DNA from: Palaemon carinicauda
Taxonomy: Eukaryota > Arthropoda > Malacostraca > Decapoda > Palaemonidae
Length of the DNA: 64,000 nt
NCBI RefSeq assembly: GCF_036898095.1
Contig: NC_090751.1
Span: 82,234,430-82,298,429 of the forward strand
Direction: 5' to 3'
Shown here piece by piece: positions 24,255 through 33,291 of the stretch; position 1 is the stretch's first letter, and every line of letters begins with the position of its first letter. A program made the position numbers and the translations under genes. The notes beneath the pieces were generated by a model. That model saw nothing but the letters and a program-made list of their open reading frames with translations, did no database searches and was not told where the DNA came from.

Positions 24255-24450
24255 TCCGAGCCAAAAGTGAAGTGAGACAAATCACCGGTGTGTGGGGGGG
24301 AGGGGTAGCAAGCTACCCCTTCCCCTACCCCCGCTAACTAGCACGGGGGTAGTTAACCCTCGTTAAAATCTATTGGCTCGTCAATTTCAGCTACGCCGAA
24401 AGTAAACCCAATGTAAATAGCGTGGTTTGTATTTCGGTTACGGAACAAAT
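24255..24450. repeat. DIRS C 5' inverted terminal repeat
   Basis: Reverse complement of about 16616-16790, including the copy-C-specific word AAACCCAATGT where copy B has CACCCTTTGT. Ends GGTTACGGAACAAAT. Confidence 0.88.
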
Positions 24451-25549
24451 GTTGATTCGCCCACCTCTCTGAAATTTTTCCAAGTCCGCTTTTGATCCGC
24501 ACCATGACACGGGTAGCTCCTGCTTAGTTTCCAAACTTTCCCGATAGATAGAGCCCGTGTCATCCCATGCTAAGAATCATTCATTTTTACAATTTAATGC
24601 TGTCCCATTAATATACATTCTTACGCCTCTGTTAAGTTTGTAGTTGGTTGGGACACGTCCTTTACAGTGGCATTTGATACTGCTATAAAAATTATCATGA
24701 ATAGTTAGGTAGAGGAAAAGTTGTTATATTGCGGCGCTCCGTTCGCCTATCAGCTGGTGGCACAAGCCTGAACATTTATTGATGTTCGGACTTATGTTTT
24801 CGCTAATCCCGACAATCTACATTCTTAACCCCTTGGTAAGATTGTAGTTCGTTATGCCGAACACTAATTTGTTATATATACAATATAACCAAAGGTTAGG
24901 TTAGCCAACATCTAGTTAAGATGTTTCAGTAGATTAAGCCAGTGTCAAACAATCCACCCGAACTAACCTTTCGTTTCAGTGCGCTTGTAGGCCTACTTTT
25001 GTTTGCCACGTGATTTAAAAATGTTTAATATCCCCTGTGACCCAAGACTGACCTGACCATGAAGTTGGCCTTTCCAATGCTAACTGCCGTAATGGACAGA
25101 CAGGTTCCCTATAGTTTTTCTTTGAGCGGTGTGGTTAAGTTTATTACTCATATAGATCAGCTTGATGCATTGAGGACATTAGGGTTTTTAGACCTACAAG
25201 ACTTAGCAACTATGAATATTAAGGTAATCCTGAGTAACTTTTTTATTATTACAATGTGGTTAAGATATAATTTAGAGTGCTGCCCATCTTATAAAAATTT
25301 ACCCTTTTTTATTATTACATTGTGGTTGGGATATAATTTAAGGTGCTGCCCATCGCTTTTTTTTTGTGTAGGAGAGAGACCTAGGAAGGGGGTTTGGGGG
25401 CTTACCCCCGGCTAGGGGTTGTGACCTGGGAACTAGTAGGTTAGGATAGGTGGGTTTGTGATGTTTTTATGATAGTGATAGTGTCTGGAGGGTCGCAGGG
25501 GGGCGTTAGCCCGCCCCCCTGTTAGGTCATTAGGAAGGTAAGGACACGG
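24451..25549. other. Non-coding interval between DIRS C and short transposon 1
   Basis: No supported gene. A short frame at 25059-25415 spans an imperfect direct repeat of about 66-69 bp at 25240-25355 (units start TTTTTTATTATTACA and contain GTGCTGCCCATC). The last eight bases (25542-25549, GGACACGG) are the left target-site duplication of the next element. Confidence 0.6.
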
Positions 25550-25702
25550 GGTGCTACTATAGTGTGAGGTCTACCGCCATATGTCGCCTACCCAGGTGGA
25601 GGGTGAGGTCTACCGCGTGACCAGCGTCTCAGAGCCCCGCACCTGGAACATGTGAACTGCCCAAATCCATCAAAAACGTGACCTGTCCACGTGACCTGCC
25701 CA

Positions 25703-25737
25703 TATATAAGGAAGCAAATGGATCTCCTAAATCAGTT
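25703..25737 (+). promoter_or_regulatory. TATA box and TCAGTT initiator inside short element 1
   Basis: TATATAAG (25703-25710) is followed by TCAGTT (25732-25737). The initiator A at 25734 is 31 bp from the first T of the TATA box, the canonical arthropod core-promoter spacing. Element 2 keeps a TATA-like TATAAAAAAGG near 27973 but not the initiator. Confidence 0.5.
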
Positions 25738-25841
25738 TTTCCCTCAGCCTAAAAAGAGATATCAGCATTCTACAGTGAAACACCAGCAACAGGAGCACAC
25801 ACACGCAGGCAATTGAGCGATCGTAGTTGGACGCTAAAACG

Positions 25842-25991
25842 ATGATTCTGAAGAGATTAATGAGAGGTGTTGGTCGTCAGCTGTTCCAGTCTCATCTTGA
25901 TCTTTTTTGCTGGAAGGTGATGAGAAAAAATTTCCAACGATCTATTTGTGTCATTCTTACAGGATGTTCGAAATGTGTATCGCTAGAATAA
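25842..25991 (+). CDS. Small ORF of short element 1 (49 aa), unknown
   Basis: The ATG lies about 108 bp after the predicted transcription start. The peptide begins MILKRLMRGVGRQLFQ and ends at TAA 25989-25991. The first ~30 residues are shared with the ORF at 28900-29043 in element 2, after which the frames diverge. It is basic, with no recognised domain. The stop overlaps an AATAAA hexamer, and further AATAAA signals follow at ~57-bp spacing. Conservation between only two copies does not prove translation. Confidence 0.3.
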   Translation: MILKRLMRGVGRQLFQSHLDLFCWKVMRKNFQRSICVILTGCSKCVSLE

Positions 25992-26190
25992 ATGTATGGA
26001 AATATATGATAACCTGTTTAATGTACGAAGTATATCGCTAGAATAAATGTTTGGAAATATATGATAACCTGTTTGATATACGAAGTGTATCGCTAGAATA
26101 AATGCATGGAAATATATGATAACCTGTTTGATGTACGAAGAGTGTATCGCTAGAATAAATGTATGGAAATATATGATAACATGTTTATTT
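25975..26190. repeat. ~57-bp tandem repeat (about 4 units) in short element 1
   Basis: Units contain CGCTAGAATAAATG and GGAAATATATGATAAC. The same array, with cleaner units, is at 29020-29250 in element 2. Every unit carries AATAAA on the plus strand. Confidence 0.85.
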
Positions 26191-26392
26191 TTACTTATAT
26201 TCCTTTTTTTAAAGTAATTAGAAATCCAATTATCTATTTAAGTCATTTTTAATATATGTTTAAATTAAGTGTTTATTGCTTAAACAAATGTATGAAATGT
26301 TTTGTCTATGAGGGACGAATAATTTAGCGGTAGACCTCACGCTATAGTACTAACAGGAGGTAGACCTCACGCTATAGTAGCACCGGACACGG

Positions 26393-27632
26393 ATTGTAGG
26401 TCAGGTTAGGGGGGGGGAAGTTTGGGTTAGTTGTTATCCATTTTTCCCGCAGGTTTCTGACATTTATGCGTGAAGTGGCCCTAGTATGTAGATTATTGGC
26501 ACAGGCCTTTACAAATTTAGTGAATTCATTATTTCTTTCTGTTAAACTTCCCGTGAAAAAGTCAATTAGTGACATTTTTCACTGTATTTCCTGACAATCG
26601 CAACACTGTCCTAGTATGTAGTACGTTGGGACAAGCATTTACAAAACTGGTGAATTCATTATTTCATCCTGTTAAACTTCCCGTGAAAAATTTGATTGGT
26701 GACGATTTTTACTCTATTGTCTGACGATCGCGACCCTGTCCTAGTATGTGAACTTGAATGTTTTAAAGGGTGGTTGGAGAATCGATTCCTATAGCGGCAA
26801 AAAGCTATGAATAGCTATTTCCTGGTGGGGGGGGGGTGCAAACATGCCCTTTTTCTTGTTTTCCATATAATAGGTGTTTTAGTGTGAAATAGTGTTTTTT
26901 TGGGGGGGGCTAGAGTTTGGAGTCCAATAGCTCATAAACTGTTATTTGCTGCAGGTTTAAACCATCATAAATGTTCAAAACACCATTTCCTGGCGGGGGG
27001 GGGGGCTAAACATGCCCTTATTCTCGTGTTCTCCAAATAATAGCTGTTTTTGTGTGAGATATTGGTTCTTCAGGGGGCTGGGGTTAGGAGTCCAATAGCT
27101 CAAGATCGCTTATTTGCCGCCGGTTTAACCCATCAGAAACGTTCAAAACACCTATAATTACAGCGTTTTCTCTCTTTTGACAAAAATCATATTGTTTTCT
27201 TAGAAAAAAAATTACCTCCATTTTTTAATGCACAAGGGAGGAACTGCCGCTGACATACAAAGGCTCCGTTGGCTGTAAATCATTACTAATACCCCTGTAA
27301 GTTAACATAGAATTGTTATTAATAATATTACAACTTAAGACTGGCCAGATAGAAAATGGCTCAAGAAAGGCTAAATTTTCGTTCCTAACTTACGGTAACC
27401 AAGGGTTTAACTATACTTACCAGTAATTCACACGACAGAAAAGTAGGTTATTCATTTATCTAAATAAGTTTATGTAACTTGCAGTCGTTAATTTTCTTAA
27501 AACACTTAAATTTTGGTAGGATACAGCTACGCAATCGAGTCCGTTTAAGTTCTTTTAGTTCCGTCTAGTATCGTAATCTTGGGTCGTAACCTTTGCAACG
27601 GCCACCCTCTGTTGTCTTTCTTGGTTTAGCTT

Positions 27633-27633
<1 letters not shown>
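26393..27633. repeat. Non-coding interval with two pairs of long direct repeats
   Basis: About 126-bp units at 26480-26755 share CCTAGTATGTA, GTGAATTCATTATTTC and GTTAAACTTCCCGTGAAAAA. Longer units at about 26800-26990 and 26991-27165 share a 9-12 base G run, AACATGCCCTT, GGAGTCCAATAGCTCA and GTTCAAAACACC. No coding sequence or conserved family is recognised. From 27240 to 27633 nothing is recognised. Confidence 0.6.
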
Positions 27634-27715
<82 letters not shown>

Positions 27716-27745
27716 TTTGTTGTTGTTGTTGTTGTTGTTGTTGTT
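27634..27745. repeat. (TTA)n and (TTG)n microsatellites
   Basis: Perfect TTA/ATT units to about 27712, then TTG units from about 27717 to 27745. R500 follows directly; several R500 copies carry an ATT run at this end. Confidence 0.95.
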
Positions 27746-27953
27746 AAAGTTGGAAAAGTAGGATGCTCTTAGCCCAAGGGTTCCAACAGGAAAAATAGCC
27801 CAGTGAGGAAAGGAAATTAGGATTGATTGATTGATTTAAAGTTTTCAGGCATCCTGACAAGGAAATAAGGAAATAAATAAACTACGAGAGGTAATTGACA
27901 ATAAAAATAGAATATTTTAGGAACAGTAAAAACATTAAGATAAACCTTTAATA
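27746..27953 (+). repeat. R500 repeat, proximal part, interrupted by short element 2
   Basis: Starts AAAGTTGGAAAAGTAGGATG, contains GGAAAAATAGCCCAGTGAGG and ends in the 9-bp target duplication CCTTTAATA (27945-27953). R500 resumes at about 30405 (ACTATAAAACTTT ... AGAATAGTGTGCCCGAGTGT). Confidence 0.78.
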
Positions 27954-28014
27954 TGTGCTACTATAGTGTGAGGTCTATAAAAAAGGAAGCAAATGGAGCT
28001 CCTAAATGCTAAGG

Positions 28015-28675
28015 GCCGACCAGAGGAATGGCCCATGCCAAAGAGAACTGTTGTCTATAATCCACACAATCTCTAGGATACAGTTCAATAGGCAGGGGAA
28101 TGGCCCATGCCAATGAAAACTGTTGTCTATAATCCACACAACCTCTGGGATACAGTTCAATAGGCAGGGGAATGGCCCATGCCAATGAAAACTGTTGTCT
28201 ATAATCCACACAATCTCTAGGATACAGTTCAATAGGCAGGGGAATGGCCCATGCCAATGAAAACTGTTGTCTATAATCCACACAATCTCTAGGATACAGT
28301 TCAATAGGCAGGGGAATGGCCCATGCCAATGAAAACTGTTGTCTATAATCCACACAATCTCTAGGATACAGTTCAATAGGCAGGGGAATGGCCCATGCCA
28401 ATGAAAACTGTTGTCTATAATCCACACAATCTCTAGGATACAGTTCAATAGGCAGGGGAATGGCCCATGCCAATGAAAACTGTTGTCTATAATCCACACA
28501 ATCTCTAGGATACAGTTCAATAGGCAGGGGAATGGCCCATGCCAATGAAAACTGTTGTCTATAATCCACACAATCTCTAGGATACAGTTCAATGGGCAGG
28601 GGAATGGCCCATGCCAATGAAAACTGTTGTCTATAATCCACACAATCTCTGGGATATAGTTCAATAGGCAGATCC
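28015..28675. repeat. 72-bp tandem repeat, about 9 units
   Basis: Units contain GGAATGGCCCATGCCA and CTGTTGTCTATAATCCACAC. Most are identical; the outer units carry a few substitutions. The period is divisible by three and the unit lacks stops in two minus frames, so 222- and 244-codon open frames arise without being genes. Confidence 0.97.
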
Positions 28676-28899
28676 ATACCATAAATGTGGTTCTGTTATG
28701 CAGGAAAAAAAGAAAGCTTAACAGAGGAGATTTCAAGCCTGTGTTACGTTGCCCTCGAAAGGGTTGTCAAACTACACGTCTGTTCGTACAGGGAATCAAT
28801 TTTTCCATCATACGGACATGAACAACAAATTGCACTGCAACCTCAGCCTGTGTGAAATATTAGAATTAATATTTCTCTTTATATTGGTTACACAAAACG

Positions 28900-29043
28900 A
28901 TGATTCTGAAGAGATTTATGCGAGGTGTTGGTCGTCAGCTGTTCCAGTCTCATCTTGATCATTTTTGCTGGAAGGTGATGAGAAAAAAAAATTCCAGTGA
29001 TCTATTTGTGTCATTCTTAGATGTACGAAGTGTGTATCGCTAG
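28900..29043 (+). CDS. Small ORF of short element 2 (47 aa), unknown
   Basis: Begins MILKRFMRGVGRQLFQ and matches the first ~30 residues of the ORF in element 1. An insertion in a run of A changes the frame after KVMRK. It ends at TAG 29041-29043, at the border of the 57-bp array. Function is unknown. Confidence 0.25.
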   Translation: MILKRFMRGVGRQLFQSHLDHFCWKVMRKKNSSDLFVSFLDVRSVYR

Positions 29044-29250
29044 AATAAATGTATGGAAATATATGATAACCCGTTTGATGTATGAAGAGTGTATCGCTAG
29101 AATAAATGTATGGAAATATATGATAACCCGTTTGATGTATGAAGAGTGTATCGCTAGAATAAATATATGGAAATATGTGATAACATGTTTGATGTACGAA
29201 GAGTGTACCGCTAGAATAAATGTGTGGAAATATATGATAACATGTTTATT
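29020..29250. repeat. 57-bp tandem repeat (4 units), each with AATAAA
   Basis: Units contain TGTATCGCTAGAATAAATG and TATGATAAC. The period is 57 bp (19 codons). AATAAA appears once per unit except the third, which reads AATAAATATATGG and so still contains it. Confidence 0.92.
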
Positions 29251-29993
29251 TTTACCTTTATTAATTTTTTTTAATGTAACTAGTATTCCAATTATCTATT
29301 TAAGTAATTTCTAAGATATGTTTAAATTAAATGCTTATTGCTTAAACAAATGTATGAGATGCTTTTTATCTATGAGGGACGAATAATTCAGCAGTAGACT
29401 TCTGCAAGGAAAATAACTATTAAAGTTAGAAGATTGTAAAATGTAATAATCATGATCACTTATTTCTATTATGTGTTTGTACAACTTTATTTTAATAGAT
29501 ATTTTTAAGATTTAGTTTTGAGTCATTAGTAAATGATTAGTTTAGAAATGTATCTAAATATGCAGGCACATTGCTTAATTGTACATTTGGTGAAACAATA
29601 TTTCCATAAAGGATTTGGATAATATTTGTTCTTTTCTGATATGCGACTTTTTAAACCATTTTCCTTAAAAACTTTCTCACAGGAAGTATTTTGTAACGAA
29701 ATTTAGTCATCAAAATAGCTTATAATATTAATTTTTTCTGAAATAGAAATGTTATTTTCAACGGGATAATGAAGAAAACTGAACTTTTGCAAAGCAAGCT
29801 AATGCTGAATGGTACTCTTTCGCGGGCCAATGGAGCTCTGTGACGTCACGAAACTTACCCCCACTTAACGTTTACCCCTCTAATCCCCGCTAACCCCCAA
29901 TTTACCTGCGCGTGGGTAGACCTCGTATTCTATAGACCTTGCCTCATGCTATAGTACTAACGGGAGGTAGATCTCACGCTATAGTAGCACCCC

Positions 29994-30404
<411 letters not shown>

Positions 30405-30635
30405 AAACTTTAAAATAAACTAGAGGATGAGAAGCAAGATAGAATAGTGTGCCCGAGTGTATCCCCAAGCAAGAGTTCATTTAATATTTCTTTTCTACAT
30501 TTCCACATCCACAATTGTCTATCACAAACAGTAGCGGGAATTTTATAATGTCTTCTTTCTCTTCTGGCTGTGCTGTCTTTAATAAAATGCATTACGTTTG
30601 GTTATGTCATCTTCTTCCTATTCACATAATTTGCA
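30405..30635. other. R500 remnant, then unassigned sequence before DIRS D
   Basis: Bases 30405-30478 continue R500 (CTAGAGGATGAGAAGCAAGA ... GTGCCCGAGTGT). Bases 30479-30635 are AT-rich with no recognised feature. Confidence 0.6.
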
Positions 30636-30993
30636 TTTTTGGGCTCAAGCCATGGCGTCCTGATGGAAGGTTCCTGTTTGGTAGCTTCCTTGGGTATAAG
30701 ACTACTAAGATATTCCCAGAGAATTTAACCACAGGTTATCACAGAATTCTAACTTCTGGAGCGAGTATCTCAAAGGTTTCCCTTTAAGACATCGTAATAC
30801 AACAGGGGACACGCATGTCTGGTCGTGCCACATAGCTATCTCCACCCCGAACAGAGTTAACGCTTCGGTGTGTAAGGGCTGAGAATAGCTGGGAGCCGTT
30901 CCACAGCTAATCTCACTCGTGGCTACTACTGATACTCGAGACGTAAACAAACGGACGCCATTGCTCTAATGACGTCACGCGCGTCTTTATCCT
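30636..30993. repeat. DIRS D left inverted terminal repeat
   Basis: Bases 30650-30993 are the exact reverse complement of 39013-39356. The ITR contains the CRE/ATF palindrome TGACGTCA at 30970-30977 (39029-39036 in the right ITR), a plausible promoter site because DIRS ITRs drive transcription. The outer 14 bases differ from those of the right end, and both versions are joined in the ICR. Confidence 0.92.
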
Positions 30994-33291
30994 TTGTTTA
31001 GTAGCTGCCCTACTGAGACGGATTTTCCCTTGTGTGAACTTTATCGCTTTGCATCTTCGCTATGTCGTTACCTTCAGCCTCGCCTTCTTCTGGAAAGTTG
31101 AGTACAAGGTTCCAGTATTGTTTAATTAAGCTCTGGCCGTAAAGTAAATATTATTTCGCGAAATAATTGATGTTTTGTGGCAGAGCTGTGCCTCTACCGG
31201 ACCCGCCATTTTATGGCGTCGTTGTTGTTTTGCATGTCCTATTTAGTTAGCCACAACAACGCTTCCGGCCTTATATACTAATTGAATACATTAGTTTATT
31301 TAGTCTTCATAGCTAGGAACTTTTATATCGTGTTTAGACGCTTTTTATCGGTCATCGATTGACCTCATACCAGTCGGCTACTATAGCCCCCAGGCCAGGA
31401 GCCTATATACAAGTGTTCATGCATGATTTATCAGTGATCCTAGACTAAGTTATGAAGATGGAGGCATTATTATTTTACAATACTTTTGACTAGTGATGCA
31501 AATGTTTTCGCCTTCAGGGACCATATAGGGGATAGGCTAGTCAGTGATTCTTTCTAGCCTAACCTAACCTTAGGACCCCTATATGCTTCCTTCATCCCCT
31601 GCCTTGGCACTCCCTCTAATTAGCCTTGATCCCTTTTCTGAGTAAAGGGATTTATTGTCTAATAGAGTATTATATCGCCTCTCAGTCCTCCCTAAAGGAA
31701 TGAACCCCCTTTAGGATTGCGTCTGAGAGTGAGGTTAGGCTAGCCTACCTCTATGGCTAGGATAGTCTACGACTTTCCTGCGATAGCGATACGTCTTCTT
31801 CCTTGCCTAGTTCAGGACTTTTAGCCCTGATCTAGGCCGGGTTAGGAAGGTTTCTCTGTTCCATGCTGAAACTGTACTCTTGCACCGTTTTAGCCGATCA
31901 GCCTAATCTTAGGTTAGGGAGTGTCCTCCCTTCCCTTTGTGGCCGCTCTGGTACAGAAACCCTTCCTGGGAAGACCCCTCTCTTCTCCCTCCCCACCTAT
32001 CTCTTGTATAGCCTAGCCTATGCTTAGGTTAGTTTATACTCATCTGTCCCCTGTCCTACAAATCCTCCTTAGGGTGGATGAGTAGGGCTACCCGAGCTTC
32101 CCTGTGCTGTCCGCTCTGGTACATATACCCTCATAGTGTCCTATAAGGTTAGTTACTAGTGTAGCTCTGCATAGGGGAGTCTCCCCCCCCCCTCTTGGGT
32201 GTTCCCTAGTCCTCCCTTGGGCTACCTGCTCCCGGTCCCTAGTGACCCCTGCTTATGGATGATAGAGCCTGTCTCTATCATGGGTACACCCCCTCAGGGA
32301 GGGGGAGGGATGTCTGGAACCCTGAAGGTACTTCCTGCATCCTTCCCCCCCTCCCCCTGTCTCTCTATCTATCCGGGTGCCGGTCTCTTGCCGCCTCTTC
32401 TGCCGGCAATACCTGCCTCCCTCTTGGTGACTTCCCTACCCTTGCCGCCAGCCCCCCGTGTACCGAGGGACTGCCGGCTGCCGCCGGCTACTACCGGCAG
32501 CTCTCCTACTCCTATCTAATCGTCCGCTTGCCGGTCGATCTCCGGAGTGCCGGCATATACTGCCGGCAACCCGATACTACCTGTACCATCCTTACCCCAG
32601 TCACCAATCCGGCATCCTCCGGCTGCCGGAGCCGCCGCTCCCTGCCGGCGTGCCGCCGTTGTGCCGGCGGCCGCCATCCTGGTATCTAACTGACTTTGAA
32701 AATTGTCTGTTCTAGTGCCAGAATCTATGCTGGAGCGAGCTCCGGCGTGCCGGCGGCTTGCCGGATGCCCCGGAGGCGTCAAGAATACTTGCACCCCCTC
32801 TCTGTAGCTATCATAAGACTAAGATAGCCCTACCTTGCAAATAGATAAGCTGCTTTGCTTCTAAGATCAGTACCTAGTACTGCTCTATTCGTGATCATGC
32901 TGTCTCTTTGCATTCTTCTATTTCCAGCATGCTATGTGCATCTTAGCGCGGCTGGTTGCCAGAAGCAGTTTCCCTTAATGAGGCCTTCTGGCTCTTATCT
33001 GGGAACCGAATGAATTCGATCCCAACCTTGTCCTTGGCTTTCCATGGAGTTCCAATATATGGGAATCCTAGGAAACTATATCCAATGATCTCGGTCATTT
33101 GGATTATCCCAGGACCAAGCCTATGGTAACCAGCCGGGCGAGATGCATGGAGCGTGTTCTCCTTTACTGTTTCATTCTCTATGCATCACACCTTCTTTAA
33201 GTTAAAATTAATGATTAATATTAACTTAATTTAAGAGCCATTCCTATGACTCCCCCATACTCATTTTCTCTTTCTTCCACAGGAGGAGCAG
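30994..33291 (+). other. DIRS D leader region, non-coding
   Basis: 2.3 kb between the left ITR and ORF1 without a credible ORF. It holds a dense cluster of CCGG (about 18 in 32370-32775), a repeated CCGCTCTGGTACA (31944 and 32109), a potential folded region at 32938-33147 and a likely 3' splice site just before ORF1. No homologous leader of this length is present in copies B and C. Confidence 0.6.
33265..33290 (+). promoter_or_regulatory. Candidate 3' splice acceptor upstream of gag ORF1
   Basis: A pyrimidine-rich tract (TTTTCTCTTTCTTCCACAG) ends with AG at about 33282, nine bases before the ORF1 ATG. If it is used, the long leader would be spliced out. I could not fix the donor. Confidence 0.4.

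Larger units (their letters stand above)
16564..24450 (-). mobile_element. DIRS-type retrotransposon, copy C
   Basis: A 7.9-kb relative of copy B with the same gene order and ITR/ICR plan. Both ends share AAATG (16564-16568 and 24447-24451), and the joined-end sequence inside the ICR contains one copy of it, which suggests the crossover site. All three ORFs are damaged: gag by shifts and a TAG, RT by loss of motif A, recombinase by a stop and a shift. Confidence 0.92.
25550..26384 (+). mobile_element. Short DNA-transposon-like element 1 (835 bp, 8-bp target duplication)
   Basis: Starts GGTGCTACTATAG and ends with its inverted form CTATAGTAGCACC, flanked by direct GGACACGG (25542-25549 and 26385-26392). 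The subterminal motif GTGAGGTCTACC occurs twice at the left, and its complement occurs twice at the right. An uninterrupted paralogue of the target exists at 16376-16404. No transposase is encoded. Target duplications of 8-9 bp fit several superfamilies (hAT, Merlin, Mutator, P); I do not assign one. Confidence 0.85.
27954..29991 (+). mobile_element. Short DNA-transposon-like element 2 (2.04 kb, 9-bp target duplication)
   Basis: Same termini as element 1 (TGTGCTACTATAG at the left, CTATAGTAGCACC at the right), flanked by CCTTTAATA at 27945-27953 and 29992-30000. It shares the region after 28893 with element 1 (about 80 bp nearly identical around the small ORF, then the 57-bp array). Its size comes from a 72-bp tandem array and about 0.55 kb of extra 3' sequence. 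No transposase is seen. Confidence 0.85.

Noticed and set aside
28002..28736. 244- and 222-codon open frames on the minus strand
   Set aside because: They are translations of the 72-bp tandem repeat. The period is a multiple of three and two frames lack stops, so openness is automatic.
30705..30950. 81-aa protein encoded twice (also 39056-39301)
   Set aside because: It is simply the same ITR sequence at both ends of element D; identity reflects recent insertion, not a gene pair.
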